A stretch of 64,000 nt of DNA from Streptomyces collinus (GCF_031348265.1 NZ_CP133771.1:5332001-5396000); one strand, 5' to 3'; positions 8,194 to 16,632 are shown, counted from the stretch's first letter. Notes: generated from the sequence alone by a model not told the origin. A program made the numbers and translations.

Positions 8194-8577
8194 ATGGCAT
8201 ACGGGCAGAAGATCCTTAAGGGCGACGCCTACAAGCGCGCCGCGATCAAGCGCCGCCACATTCGTATCCGTAAGCACATCAACGGTACGGCGGAGCGTCC
8301 GCGTCTGGTCGTTACCCGCTCGAACCGCCACATCGTGGCCCAGGTGATCGACGACATCAAGGGTCACACCCTTGCGTCGGCGTCCACCCTGGACACCTCG
8401 ATCCGCGGTGGCGAGGGCGACAAGTCCGCGCAGGCCAAGCAGGTCGGCGCCCTGGTCGCCGAGCGCGCCAAGGCCGCCGGTGTCGAGGCCGTCGTGTTCG
8501 ACCGTGGTGGTAACCAGTACGCGGGGCGCATCGCCGCCCTGGCGGACGCCGCCCGCGAGGCCGGACTCAAGTTCTGA
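8194..8577 (+). CDS. rplR: 50S ribosomal protein L18
   Basis: L18 (127 aa) binds 5S rRNA together with L5. Conserved parts are RHIRIRKHINGTAERPRL and the ending FDRGGNQYAGRIAALADAAR. It sits in the spc operon between rplF and rpsE. Confidence 0.98.
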   Translation: MAYGQKILKGDAYKRAAIKRRHIRIRKHINGTAERPRLVVTRSNRHIVAQVIDDIKGHTLASASTLDTSIRGGEGDKSAQAKQVGALVAERAKAAGVEAVVFDRGGNQYAGRIAALADAAREAGLKF

Positions 8578-8618
8578 GTCGGTTCCGTAGCTAGCGGAAA
8601 CAGAGAGAGGTAATTCCA

Positions 8619-9224
8619 ATGGCTGGACCCCAGCGCCGCGGTGGCGGTGCCGGTGGCGGCGAGCGGCGGGACCGGAAGGGCCGTGACGGCGGCGCTGCTG
8701 CCGCCGAGAAGACCGCGTACGTTGAGCGCGTTGTCGCGATCAACCGCGTCGCCAAGGTTGTGAAGGGTGGTCGTCGCTTCAGCTTCACCGCGCTGGTCGT
8801 GGTGGGCGACGGTGACGGCACCGTGGGTGTCGGATACGGCAAGGCCAAGGAGGTGCCGGCCGCCATCGCCAAGGGCGTTGAGGAGGCCAAGAAGCACTTC
8901 TTCAAGGTCCCCCGCATCCAGGGCACCATCCCGCACCCCATCCAGGGTGAGAAGGCTGCCGGCGTCGTGCTCCTGAAGCCCGCGTCGCCCGGTACCGGTG
9001 TTATCGCCGGTGGTCCGGTGCGTGCCGTGCTCGAGTGCGCCGGTATCCACGACGTGCTGTCGAAGTCGCTCGGCTCCGACAACGCGATCAACATCGTGCA
9101 CGCGACCGTGGAGGCCCTGAAGGGTCTGCAGCGTCCCGAGGAGATCGCGGCCCGCCGTGGTCTGCCGCTCGAGGACGTCGCCCCCGCGGCTCTTCTCCGT
9201 GCGCGTGCCGGGGCGGGTGCGTAA
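8619..9224 (+). CDS. rpsE: 30S ribosomal protein S5
   Basis: S5 (201 aa) is a decoding-fidelity protein. A Gly/Arg-rich N-terminal arm of about 35 residues precedes the dsRNA-binding-like domain (VVAINRVAKVVKGGRRFSF) and the C-terminal domain with GGPVRAVLE. rpmD follows after two bases. Confidence 0.98.
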   Translation: MAGPQRRGGGAGGGERRDRKGRDGGAAAAEKTAYVERVVAINRVAKVVKGGRRFSFTALVVVGDGDGTVGVGYGKAKEVPAAIAKGVEEAKKHFFKVPRIQGTIPHPIQGEKAAGVVLLKPASPGTGVIAGGPVRAVLECAGIHDVLSKSLGSDNAINIVHATVEALKGLQRPEEIAARRGLPLEDVAPAALLRARAGAGA

Positions 9225-9226
9225 TC

Positions 9227-9409
9227 ATGGCGCAGCTCAAGATTACGCAGGTCAAGTCCTACATCGGCAGCAAGCAGAACCACCGTGACACCCTGCGTTC
9301 CCTTGGTCTCAAGGGCATCAACACGCAGGTCGTCAAGGAGGATCGTCCCGAGTTCCGCGGCATGGTGCACACCGTCCGCCACCTCGTGACGGTCGAGGAG
9401 GTCGACTGA
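9227..9409 (+). CDS. rpmD: 50S ribosomal protein L30
   Basis: L30 (60 aa) is a small large-subunit protein. The real gene begins at MAQLKITQVKSYIGSK; the frame is open further upstream but only as rpsE shadow. The family motif LGLKGINTQVVKEDRPEFRG is present. Confidence 0.97.
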   Translation: MAQLKITQVKSYIGSKQNHRDTLRSLGLKGINTQVVKEDRPEFRGMVHTVRHLVTVEEVD

Positions 9410-9411
9410 TC

Positions 9412-9867
9412 ATGGCGGAGCAGAACCCGCTCAAGATCCACAACCTCCGTCCCGCCCCGGGCGCCAAGACCGCCAAGACCCGTGTCGGTCGTGGTGAGGC
9501 GTCGAAGGGTAAGACGGCCGGTCGTGGTACCAAGGGCACGAAGGCCCGTTACCAGGTTCCGGAGCGCTTCGAGGGTGGCCAGATGCCCCTCCACATGCGT
9601 CTCCCGAAGCTGAAGGGCTTCAAGAACCCGTTCAAGACCGAGTTCCAGGTCGTGAACCTCGACAAGCTGGCCGCGCTCTACCCCGAGGGTGGCGAGGTCA
9701 CCGTCGAGGGTCTGGTGGCCAAGGGGGCCGTTCGCAAGAACAGCCTCGTCAAGGTCCTCGGCCAGGGCGAGATCTCCGTGGCGCTGCAGGTGACGGTCGA
9801 CGCCGTCTCCGGCTCCGCCAAGGAGAAGATCACCGCCGCCGGCGGTTCCGTCACCGAGCTCGTCTGA
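9412..9867 (+). CDS. rplO: 50S ribosomal protein L15
   Basis: L15 (151 aa) is a late-assembly protein with the Gly/Lys/Arg-rich N-terminus (KTRVGRGEASKGKTAGRG) and the conserved MRLPKLKGFKNPF block. It is the last ribosomal gene before secY; a 14-bp hairpin follows. Confidence 0.98.
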   Translation: MAEQNPLKIHNLRPAPGAKTAKTRVGRGEASKGKTAGRGTKGTKARYQVPERFEGGQMPLHMRLPKLKGFKNPFKTEFQVVNLDKLAALYPEGGEVTVEGLVAKGAVRKNSLVKVLGQGEISVALQVTVDAVSGSAKEKITAAGGSVTELV

Positions 9868-9902
9868 ACACCACAGGCGTCTCGATGACCTGAGCGATCC
9901 CG

Positions 9903-9936
9903 ACCGGGGATACCCCACAAATGGGGTATCCCCGGT
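9903..9936 (+). terminator. Strong hairpin between rplO and secY
   Basis: A perfect 14-bp stem pairs 9903-9916 (ACCGGGGATACCCC) with 9923-9936 around the loop ACAAAT. A weak T-rich stretch follows (TTGGTCGTT). It probably terminates or attenuates the ribosomal part of the spc operon before secY. Confidence 0.75.
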
Positions 9937-10101
9937 TGGTCGTTCCTAGGGCGGCAGCTCGCCGGTAAGGTGGCCTGCACTGCCCACTTTTCACTGGGTG
10001 CTTCACTTCGGGCACTCTCAGCGGCAGTTGACCGTTACCTATTCGTCGAACCTCAAGACCGTCACCCTTGACGCAGTTGCGCGGGGGTCGCAGGAGGCAC
10101 C

Positions 10102-11415
10102 GTGCTCACCGCGTTCGCCCGGGCGTTCAAGACGCCCGACCTGCGCAAGAAGCTGCTCTTCACGCTCGGCATCATCGTGGTCTACCGGGTCGGTACACAC
10201 ATCCCGATCCCAGGCGTCGACTACCGGAACGTCCAGACCTGTATCGATAACGCCGAGGCCAACCAGGGCATCTTCGGCCTGGTCAACATGTTCAGCGGCG
10301 GCGCGCTGCTGCAGATCACGATCTTCGCGCTGGGCATCATGCCGTACATCACGGCGAGCATCATTCTGCAGCTGCTGACCGTGGTGATCCCGCGCCTGGA
10401 AGCCCTGAAGAAGGAGGGCCAGGCCGGTACGGCGAAGATCACGCAGTACACCCGTTACCTGACGATCGCCCTCGCCATCCTTCAGGGCACCGGCCTCGTC
10501 GCCACCGCCCGCAGCGGCGCTCTGTTCCAGGGCTGCCCGGTGGCCAGCCAGATCGTCCCCGACCAGTCGATCTTCGTCACCATCACCATGGTCATCACCA
10601 TGACCGCCGGTACGGCGGCCGTGATGTGGCTCGGCGAGCTCATCACCGACCGCGGCATCGGCAACGGCATGTCGATCCTGATGTTCATCTCGATCGCCGC
10701 CACCTTCCCGTCCGCGCTGTGGGCCATCAAGCAGGAGGGCTCCCTGGCCGGCGGCTGGATCGAGTTCGGCACGGTCATCCTGGTCGGCTTCGCCATGGTC
10801 GGCCTGGTGGTCTTCGTCGAGCAGGCCCAGCGCCGCATCCCGGTCCAGTACGCCAAGCGCATGATCGGCCGTCGTTCCTACGGCGGTACGTCCACCTACA
10901 TCCCGCTCAAGGTGAACCAGGCGGGTGTGATCCCCGTCATCTTCGCCTCGTCGCTGCTCTACATCCCGGCGCTGATCGCTCAGTTCGCGGGAGGCACGTC
11001 GGGCTGGAAGACCTGGATCGAGCAACACTTCGTCAAGGGCGACCACCCGTACTACATCATTACGTACTTCCTGCTGATCGTCTTCTTCGCGTTCTTCTAT
11101 GTGGCGATCTCCTTCAACCCCGAGGAAGTCGCCGACAACATGAAGAAGTATGGTGGCTTCATCCCGGGCATCCGGGCTGGCCGACCGACCGCTGAGTACC
11201 TGAGCTACGTACTCAACCGGATCACCTGGCCGGGTTCGCTGTACTTGGGACTGATCGCTCTCGTGCCGACGATGGCGTTGGCAGGTTTCGGGGCAAACCA
11301 GAACTTCCCGTTCGGCGGGACCAGCATCCTGATCATCGTGGGTGTCGGTCTCGAGACCGTGAAGCAGATCGAGAGCCAGCTCCAGCAGCGCAATTACGAA
11401 GGGTTCCTCCGCTGA
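10102..11415 (+). CDS. secY: Protein translocase subunit SecY
   Basis: SecY (437 aa) is the membrane channel of the Sec translocase. Ten hydrophobic segments can be followed, with the plug region after the first (near residues 55-75) and the C5 loop NMKKYGGFIPGIRAGRPT, which contacts SecA. GTG start after AGGAGG (10092-10097). Its stop overlaps the adk start (TGATG). A 234-nt gap with a hairpin separates it from rplO, so it may have its own promoter. Confidence 0.98.
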   Translation: MLTAFARAFKTPDLRKKLLFTLGIIVVYRVGTHIPIPGVDYRNVQTCIDNAEANQGIFGLVNMFSGGALLQITIFALGIMPYITASIILQLLTVVIPRLEALKKEGQAGTAKITQYTRYLTIALAILQGTGLVATARSGALFQGCPVASQIVPDQSIFVTITMVITMTAGTAAVMWLGELITDRGIGNGMSILMFISIAATFPSALWAIKQEGSLAGGWIEFGTVILVGFAMVGLVVFVEQAQRRIPVQYAKRMIGRRSYGGTSTYIPLKVNQAGVIPVIFASSLLYIPALIAQFAGGTSGWKTWIEQHFVKGDHPYYIITYFLLIVFFAFFYVAISFNPEEVADNMKKYGGFIPGIRAGRPTAEYLSYVLNRITWPGSLYLGLIALVPTMALAGFGANQNFPFGGTSILIIVGVGLETVKQIESQLQQRNYEGFLR

Positions 11416-12077
11416 TGCGTATCGTCCTCGTCGGGCCGCCGGGCGCCGGTAAGGGAACGCAGGCCGCGTTCCTGGCCATGAACCTGTCGATCCCGCACAT
11501 CTCCACGGGCGACCTGTTCCGGGCCAACATCAGCCGGCAGACGGAACTCGGCAAACTGGCGAAGTCCTACATGGACGCGGGCAATCTCGTGCCCGACGAG
11601 GTCACCATCGCCATGGCGAAGGACCGCATGGAGCAGCCGGACGCCGAGAACGGTTTCCTGCTGGACGGCTTCCCCCGCAACGTGTCGCAGGCCGAGGCGC
11701 TCGACGAGCTCCTCGAGACCGAGAGCATGCAGCTCGACGCGGTGCTGGACCTGGAGGTCCCCGAGGACGAGGTGGTCAAGCGGATCGCCGGCCGCCGCAT
11801 CTGCCGTAACGACTCCGCCCACGTCTTCCACGTGACGTACAAGCAGCCGGCCAAGGACGGCGTCTGCGACGTCTGCGGCGGTGAGCTGTACCAGCGCAAC
11901 GACGACTCCGAGGAGACGGTCCGGACGCGCCTGGAGGTCTACCACACCCAGACCGAGCCGATCATCGACTACTACAAGGCCCAGGGCCTGGTGGTCACGA
12001 TCTCGGCGCTCGGCAAGGTCGAGGACGTCACGACTCGCGCCATGGAGGCGCTGAAGCGTGGCGAGGGCGACAAGTAG
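11415..12077 (+). CDS. adk: Adenylate kinase
   Basis: Adk (220 aa) makes 2 ADP from ATP and AMP. The P-loop is GPPGAGKGT at residues 7-15, the AMP-binding part is STGDLFRANI, and DGFPRN is present. The LID is the long zinc type: CRND then CDVCGG, so three Cys plus probably the Asp bind zinc. It is translationally coupled to secY. Confidence 0.98.
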   Translation: MRIVLVGPPGAGKGTQAAFLAMNLSIPHISTGDLFRANISRQTELGKLAKSYMDAGNLVPDEVTIAMAKDRMEQPDAENGFLLDGFPRNVSQAEALDELLETESMQLDAVLDLEVPEDEVVKRIAGRRICRNDSAHVFHVTYKQPAKDGVCDVCGGELYQRNDDSEETVRTRLEVYHTQTEPIIDYYKAQGLVVTISALGKVEDVTTRAMEALKRGEGDK

Positions 12078-12096
12078 TCGTCCGTACGCAGCTACG

Positions 12097-12124
12097 GCCG
12101 CGGTTCCCCTCGGGGAGCCGCGGC
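12097..12124 (+). terminator. Hairpin between adk and map
   Basis: A GC-rich stem of 12 bp with one G-U pair joins 12097-12108 and 12113-12124 around a 4-base loop. No T run follows. It separates adk from map. Confidence 0.6.
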
Positions 12125-12209
12125 TGCTGTGTGGGTGGGGCCGGTCGCGCGGCCCCGTATCGTTGAAGGCGTTCATCGTCGCCGAAGGTCCAGAAAGGCC
12201 GTAGCTCCC

Positions 12210-13046
12210 ATGGTGCAGATCAAAAGCCCCGAGCAGATCGCCAAGATGCGTGAGGCGGGGCTGGTCGTCGCCGCCATTCACGCGGCGACCCGTGAGGCCG
12301 CCGTACCCGGGGCCACGACGAAGGATCTGGACCAGGTCGCCCGCAAGGTGCTCGCCGAGCACAACGCCAAGCCGAACTTCCTCGGCTACGGCGGCTTCCC
12401 GGCGACGATCTGCACGTCGGTGAACGAGGTCGTCGTCCACGGCATCCCGTCCGACGACGTCGTCCTCAAGGACGGGGACGTCATCTCCATCGACTGCGGC
12501 GCGATCATCGACGGCTGGCACGGCGACGCGGCCTTCACGGCCTTCGTCGGGTCCGGTCACTCCCCGGAGCTGGTCGAGCTCTCGCGGGTGACCGAGGAGT
12601 CGATGTGGGCCGGCATCGCCGCGATGAAGCAGGGTAACCGCCTGGTCGACGTCTCCCGGGCCATCGAGACGTACATCCGCCGCCAGCCCAAGCCGGGCGG
12701 CGGCAAGTACGGGATCATCGAGGACTACGGCGGGCACGGCATCGGCACCGAGATGCACATGGACCCGCACCTGCTGAACTACGTCGACCGGCGGCGCGGC
12801 AAGGGCCCGAAGCTGGTGCCCGGCTTCTGCCTCGCGATCGAGCCGATGGTGTCGCTGGGGACGCCGAAGACGGAGGTCCTGTCGGACGACTGGACCGTCA
12901 TTACGACTGACGGCACCTGGTCGTCCCACTGGGAGCACTCCGTTGCTCTGACGGAAGAGGGGCCGTTGGTGCTGACGGCTCCCGACGGTGGGAAGGCGAA
13001 GCTGGCGGAGCTTGGCGTTGTCGCTGCTCCGGACCCGCTGGGCTGA
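12210..13046 (+). CDS. map: Methionine aminopeptidase, type I
   Basis: Map (278 aa) removes the initiator Met co-translationally. The chosen ATG (MVQIKSPEQIAKMREAGLVV) is the family start; an upstream open frame is not similar. The five metal ligands are visible: two Asp in SIDCGAIIDGWHGDAA, His in GGHGIGTEMH, Glu in AIEPMV and Glu in SSHWEHSVAL. It lies between adk and infA, as in other actinomycetes. Confidence 0.97.
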   Translation: MVQIKSPEQIAKMREAGLVVAAIHAATREAAVPGATTKDLDQVARKVLAEHNAKPNFLGYGGFPATICTSVNEVVVHGIPSDDVVLKDGDVISIDCGAIIDGWHGDAAFTAFVGSGHSPELVELSRVTEESMWAGIAAMKQGNRLVDVSRAIETYIRRQPKPGGGKYGIIEDYGGHGIGTEMHMDPHLLNYVDRRRGKGPKLVPGFCLAIEPMVSLGTPKTEVLSDDWTVITTDGTWSSHWEHSVALTEEGPLVLTAPDGGKAKLAELGVVAAPDPLG

Positions 13047-13102
13047 GCGCCTGCCGGAGCGGGTGGCCCTGTGGGGCGGCTGCGGGTGCATCGTGGCTTG
13101 GC

Positions 13103-13121
13103 GCGCAGTTCCCCACGCCCC
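13103..13121 (+). repeat. Dispersed repeat copy 1 (GCGCAGTTCCCC type)
   Basis: GCGCAGTTCCCCACGCCCC is the first of three copies of a short repeat in this window (others at 15933 and 21555). All lie just downstream of genes. This copy differs from the others at one base in the shared part. Confidence 0.7.
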
Positions 13122-13191
13122 CTGGGCGCGCGCTTAAAGCTGTCCGCGCCGGGGCAGACTCTCTCGATTCGTGTTTCCGAGAGCCCTGACG

Positions 13192-13197
13192 TAGACT
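13192..13197 (+). promoter_or_regulatory. Probable infA promoter -10 box
   Basis: TAGACT is a good housekeeping -10. A weak -35 (TTCGTG, 13168-13173) lies 18 bases upstream. Transcription from here would give a leader of about 75 nt before infA, feeding infA, rpmJ and perhaps the alpha operon. Confidence 0.45.
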
Positions 13198-13278
13198 GAC
13201 TCGTCGGCTCTTGTGTACCCGCATGCCTGCATGCGCCCGCACAGAGTCGATCAAGGTAGTCGATTCGAAGGGCGAAGC

Positions 13279-13500
13279 GTGGCCAAGAAGCAAGGTGCCA
13301 TCGAGATCGAGGGCACTGTCGTCGAGTCTCTTCCGAACGCCATGTTCAAGGTCGAGCTCCAGAACGGCCACCAGGTCCTGGCACACATCAGCGGCAAGAT
13401 GCGCATGCACTACATCCGCATCCTCCCTGACGACCGGGTCGTGGTGGAGCTGTCTCCGTACGACCTGACCCGTGGCCGGATCGTCTACCGCTACAAGTAG
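13279..13500 (+). CDS. infA: Translation initiation factor IF-1
   Basis: IF-1 (73 aa) blocks the A site during initiation. The GTG start gives MAKKQGAIEIEGTVVESLPN, the family start and length; the longer frame from 13213 is not IF-1-like. It has the OB-fold core and ends LTRGRIVYRYK. Confidence 0.97.
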   Translation: MAKKQGAIEIEGTVVESLPNAMFKVELQNGHQVLAHISGKMRMHYIRILPDDRVVVELSPYDLTRGRIVYRYK

Positions 13501-13559
13501 ATCTTGCCCGCATCCCGCTTCCGGCGGGGTGGTGGCACTGACCCGGAGAACCTCACCTA

Positions 13560-13673
13560 ATGAAGGTCAAGCCGAGCGTCAAGAAGATCTGCGACAAGTG
13601 CAGGGTGATCCGCCGTCACGGCCGGGTCATGGTCATCTGCGACAACCCGCGCCACAAGCAGCGCCAGGGCTGA
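13560..13673 (+). CDS. rpmJ: 50S ribosomal protein L36, zinc-binding type
   Basis: This 37-aa protein reads MKVKPSVKKICDKCRVIRR and ends NPRHKQRQG, and has the Cys, Cys, Cys, His zinc set (CDKC, IC, H). It lies 59 nt after infA. The gap to rpsM is 194 nt and contains a candidate 41-aa ORF. Confidence 0.97.
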   Translation: MKVKPSVKKICDKCRVIRRHGRVMVICDNPRHKQRQG

Positions 13674-13728
13674 CGCACGACCGATCCCTCTGCATCCATC
13701 GCAGAGATTCGCGCGACGCAAGCTGAAT

Positions 13729-13854
13729 ATGTTCATACGCAGGACCCAGGGGAACGAGCGTTCGCCTGACACCCCCGGTTCGGAGGCTGGGGACTCAGTT
13801 CGTACCTGGTACGGCGGCTGGGAGTCGGTTCTGCGGAAGACCTCCGACAAGTAA
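13729..13854 (+). CDS. Candidate 41-aa ORF upstream of rpsM
   Basis: An ATG frame of 41 codons fills most of the rpmJ-rpsM gap, starts MFIRRTQGNERSPD and ends VLRKTSDK. Its TAA lies 13 bases before the rpsM ATG, so translation could be coupled. About 31 of 40 codons end in G or C, near normal for this genome. I see no Shine-Dalgarno before the ATG. I do not recognise the product. It could be a leader peptide, or chance. Confidence 0.3.
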   Translation: MFIRRTQGNERSPDTPGSEAGDSVRTWYGGWESVLRKTSDK

Positions 13855-13867
13855 CTGGAGCCATTGA

Positions 13868-14248
13868 ATGGCACGCGTTTCCGGTGTTGACATCCCGCGC
13901 GAAAAGCGCGTGGAGATCGCCCTCACCTACGTGTTCGGCATCGGCCGGACTCTCTCCCAGCAGACGCTGGCCGCCACCGGCGTGGACCCGAACACCCGTG
14001 TTCGGGACCTCTCCGAGGAGCAGCTGGTCGCGATCCGCGAGTACGTCGACAACAACATCAAGACCGAGGGTGACCTCCGTCGCGAGATCCAGGCCGACAT
14101 CCGCCGCAAGGTCGAGATCGGTACCTACCAGGGTCTGCGTCACCGTCGTGGTCTGCCCGTCCGCGGTCAGCGCACCAGCACCAACGCTCGTACCCGCAAG
14201 GGTCCGCGTCGCGCCATCGCCGGCAAGAAGAAGCCGGGCAAGAAGTAG
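13868..14248 (+). CDS. rpsM: 30S ribosomal protein S13
   Basis: S13 (126 aa) contacts the P-site tRNA and bridges to L5. It has MARVSGVDIPREKRVEIALTY-like start, the helix-hairpin-helix (FGIGRTLSQQTL) and the basic tail KGPRRAIAGKKKPGKK. It opens the alpha operon. Confidence 0.98.
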   Translation: MARVSGVDIPREKRVEIALTYVFGIGRTLSQQTLAATGVDPNTRVRDLSEEQLVAIREYVDNNIKTEGDLRREIQADIRRKVEIGTYQGLRHRRGLPVRGQRTSTNARTRKGPRRAIAGKKKPGKK

Positions 14249-14312
14249 TCCACAGCGGACGCCTGTCCACGGTCTTCGCTGTAGGACCGACCACCTCCCG
14301 TAGGAGTAATAG

Positions 14313-14717
14313 ATGCCCCCCAAGGGTCGTCAGGGCGCTGCCAAGAAGGTGCGCCGCAAGGAAAAGAAGAACGTCGCTCACGGCCACGCGCACATCAAGA
14401 GCACGTTCAACAACACGATCGTCTCGATCACGGACCCGTCCGGCAACGTGATCTCCTGGGCCTCCGCCGGCCACGTCGGCTTCAAGGGCTCCCGGAAGTC
14501 CACGCCGTTCGCCGCGCAGATGGCCGCCGAGTCGGCTGCCCGCCGCGCCCAGGAGCACGGCATGCGCAAGGTCGACGTCTTCGTCAAGGGCCCGGGCTCC
14601 GGTCGTGAGACCGCGATCCGCTCCCTGCAGGCCACCGGCCTGGAGGTCGGCTCGATCCAGGACGTCACGCCGACCCCGCACAACGGCTGCCGTCCGCCCA
14701 AGCGCCGCCGCGTCTGA
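14313..14717 (+). CDS. rpsK: 30S ribosomal protein S11
   Basis: S11 (134 aa) lies on the platform near the mRNA exit. It has AHIKSTFNNTIVSITD and the ending DVTPTPHNGCRPPKRRRV. In many bacteria rpsD comes next; here a 164-nt spacer with a UUCG hairpin leads directly to rpoA. Confidence 0.98.
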   Translation: MPPKGRQGAAKKVRRKEKKNVAHGHAHIKSTFNNTIVSITDPSGNVISWASAGHVGFKGSRKSTPFAAQMAAESAARRAQEHGMRKVDVFVKGPGSGRETAIRSLQATGLEVGSIQDVTPTPHNGCRPPKRRRV

Positions 14718-14760
14718 CCCCTCGGGGCAGATGTACGGCCGCTTGTCGGTCTGAGGTTTT

Positions 14761-14794
14761 CGGGCGGTATGGCTCTTCGGAGCCATATCGCCCG
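14761..14794 (+). terminator. UUCG-capped 15-bp hairpin between rpsK and rpoA
   Basis: Stem 14761-14775 pairs with 14780-14794 (15 bp, one G-U) and is closed by C(TTCG)G, an extra-stable tetraloop. No T run follows. It may stop part of the ribosomal transcripts so that rpoA is made at a different level, or act as an RNA processing boundary. Confidence 0.75.
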
Positions 14795-14881
14795 TACCCT
14801 TGTAACTGCAACACATATCGGGCTGCCGCCCGGTGGCAAGGGCATCAAATAGTGGGTGCCCCTGACTGAAGGACTCACCAC

Positions 14882-15904
14882 ATGCTGATCGCTCAGCGTC
14901 CCTCGTTGACCGAAGAGGTCGTCGACGAATTCCGCTCCCGGTTCGTGATCGAGCCGCTGGAGCCGGGCTTCGGTTACACCCTCGGCAACTCCCTGCGCCG
15001 GACCCTCCTCTCCTCGATCCCGGGTGCGGCGGTCACGTCCATCCGCATCGACGGCGTGCTGCACGAGTTCACCACCGTGCCGGGCGTCAAGGAGGACGTC
15101 ACCGACCTGATCCTCAACATCAAGCAGCTGGTCGTCTCCTCGGAGCACGACGAGCCGGTCGTGATGTACCTGCGCAAGCAGGGCCCGGGTCTGGTCACCG
15201 CCGCCGACATCGCGCCCCCGGCCGGTGTCGAGGTGCACAACCCCGACCTCGTCCTCGCCACGCTCAACGGCAAGGGCAAGCTGGAGATGGAGCTCACGGT
15301 CGAGCGTGGCCGCGGTTACGTCTCCGCCGTGCAGAACAAGCAGGTCGGTCAGGAGATCGGGCGCATCCCGGTCGACTCGATCTACTCGCCGGTTCTCAAG
15401 GTCACGTACAAGGTCGAGGCCACGCGTGTCGAGCAGCGGACCGACTTCGACAAGCTGATCGTCGACGTCGAGACCAAGCAGGCCATGCGCCCGCGTGACG
15501 CCATGGCGTCCGCCGGTAAGACCCTGGTCGAGCTGTTCGGTCTCGCCCGCGAGCTGAACATCGACGCCGAGGGCATCGACATGGGCCCGTCCCCCACGGA
15601 CGCCGCCCTGGCCGCCGATCTGGCGCTGCCGATCGAGGAGCTGGAGCTCACCGTTCGGTCGTACAACTGCCTCAAGCGCGAGGGCATCCACTCCGTGGGT
15701 GAGCTCGTGGCCCGTTCCGAGGCGGACCTGCTCGACATCCGCAACTTCGGTGCGAAGTCGATCGACGAGGTCAAGGCGAAGCTGGCGGGTATGGGCCTCG
15801 CGCTCAAGGACTCGCCTCCCGGGTTCGACCCGACCGCTGCGGCCGACGCCTTCGGTGCGGACGACGACGCGGACGCCGGGTTCGTGGAGACCGAGCAGTA
15901 CTGA
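14882..15904 (+). CDS. rpoA: RNA polymerase alpha subunit
   Basis: RpoA (340 aa) starts polymerase assembly and binds UP elements and activators. The N-terminal dimer domain covers about 1-235 (with PLEPGFGYTLGNSLRRTLL), and the C-terminal DNA-binding domain about 245-315 (LTVRSYNCLKREGIHSVGEL). An acidic tail ends ETEQY. It has a 164-nt leader after rpsK. Confidence 0.98.
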   Translation: MLIAQRPSLTEEVVDEFRSRFVIEPLEPGFGYTLGNSLRRTLLSSIPGAAVTSIRIDGVLHEFTTVPGVKEDVTDLILNIKQLVVSSEHDEPVVMYLRKQGPGLVTAADIAPPAGVEVHNPDLVLATLNGKGKLEMELTVERGRGYVSAVQNKQVGQEIGRIPVDSIYSPVLKVTYKVEATRVEQRTDFDKLIVDVETKQAMRPRDAMASAGKTLVELFGLARELNIDAEGIDMGPSPTDAALAADLALPIEELELTVRSYNCLKREGIHSVGELVARSEADLLDIRNFGAKSIDEVKAKLAGMGLALKDSPPGFDPTAAADAFGADDDADAGFVETEQY

Positions 15905-15932
15905 TTCGGCTGCCGGCCCGTTGTGGCCGGTC

Positions 15933-15963
15933 GCGCAGTTCCCCGCGCCCCTGTGGGGGCGCG
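15933..15963 (+). repeat. Dispersed repeat copy 2 with 8-bp hairpin
   Basis: GCGCAGTTCCCCGCGCCCCT (15933-15952) is the second repeat copy. Here its end forms a perfect 8-bp stem, CGCGCCCC (15944-15951) with GGGGCGCG (15956-15963), loop TGTG. It lies 29 nt after the rpoA stop. Confidence 0.75.
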
Positions 15964-15970
15964 GATCCCT

Positions 15971-15995
15971 CCGGGCGCCAGAAAACGGCGCCCGG
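15971..15995 (+). terminator. Second hairpin between rpoA and rplQ
   Basis: CCGGGCGCC (15971-15979) pairs perfectly with GGCGCCCGG (15987-15995) around AGAAAAC. With the repeat hairpin before it, this makes a tandem structure that may reduce transcription into rplQ. Confidence 0.6.
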
Positions 15996-16074
15996 ATCTC
16001 CGACAGGCGACCGCCTGCTCGGATACTGACCCCGGTACCTGATACGGCCGGGGCAGACACCTAGGAGAAGCACC

Positions 16075-16560
16075 ATGCCGAAGCCCACCAAGGGTGCCCG
16101 TATGGGCGGCAGCGCCGCGCACGAGAAGCTGATGCTCGCGAACCTCGCGAAGTCGCTCTTCGAGCACGGCCGCATCACCACCACCGAGGCGAAGGCCCGC
16201 AAGCTGCGGCCGTACGCCGAGCGTCTGGTCACCAAGGCGAAGAAGGGCGACCTTCACAACCGCCGTCAGGTGCTCCAGGTCATCACGGACAAGAGCATCG
16301 TGCACACGCTCTTCACCGAGATCGGCCCGCGCTACGAGAACCGTCCGGGTGGCTACACCCGCATCACCAAGATCGGTAACCGCCGTGGCGACAACGCGCC
16401 CATGGCTGTCATCGAGCTGGTCGAGGCTCTGACGGTGGCGCAGGAGGCGACGGGCGAGGCCGAGGCCGCGACCAAGCGCGCCGCCAAGGACGCCGAGGCT
16501 GCCGAGGCTCAGGTCGACACGACCAAGGCCGAGGACGCCGAGGAGTCCAAGGACGCGTAA
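16075..16560 (+). CDS. rplQ: 50S ribosomal protein L17 with C-terminal extension
   Basis: L17 (161 aa) lies at the exit side of the large subunit. The core (MPKPTKGARMGGSAAHEKLM to about residue 120) is standard. The last 40 residues are Ala/Glu/Lys/Asp-rich and form an acidic tail not present in the usual 118-130-aa L17. It is followed by truA beyond a terminator. Confidence 0.97.
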   Translation: MPKPTKGARMGGSAAHEKLMLANLAKSLFEHGRITTTEAKARKLRPYAERLVTKAKKGDLHNRRQVLQVITDKSIVHTLFTEIGPRYENRPGGYTRITKIGNRRGDNAPMAVIELVEALTVAQEATGEAEAATKRAAKDAEAAEAQVDTTKAEDAEESKDA

Positions 16561-16571
16561 GCGTCTGCCGG

Positions 16572-16610
16572 GCGGGCCCGTTCCCTTTCACAGGGGACGG
16601 GCCCGCTTTT
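16572..16610 (+). terminator. Rho-independent terminator after rplQ
   Basis: A 14-bp GC-rich stem with one G-U pair (16572-16585 with 16593-16606), loop TTTCACA, then TTTT. This is the classic form and marks the end of the alpha operon proper; truA begins 22 nt later. Confidence 0.9.
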
Positions 16611-16632
16611 GTGTCGGTGAGAGGATCCTGGG

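Noticed and set aside
11790..11890. Adenylate kinase with a broken zinc site
   Set aside because: The second Cys is Asp in CRND, but Asp is known as a zinc ligand in this family, so the site is likely intact.
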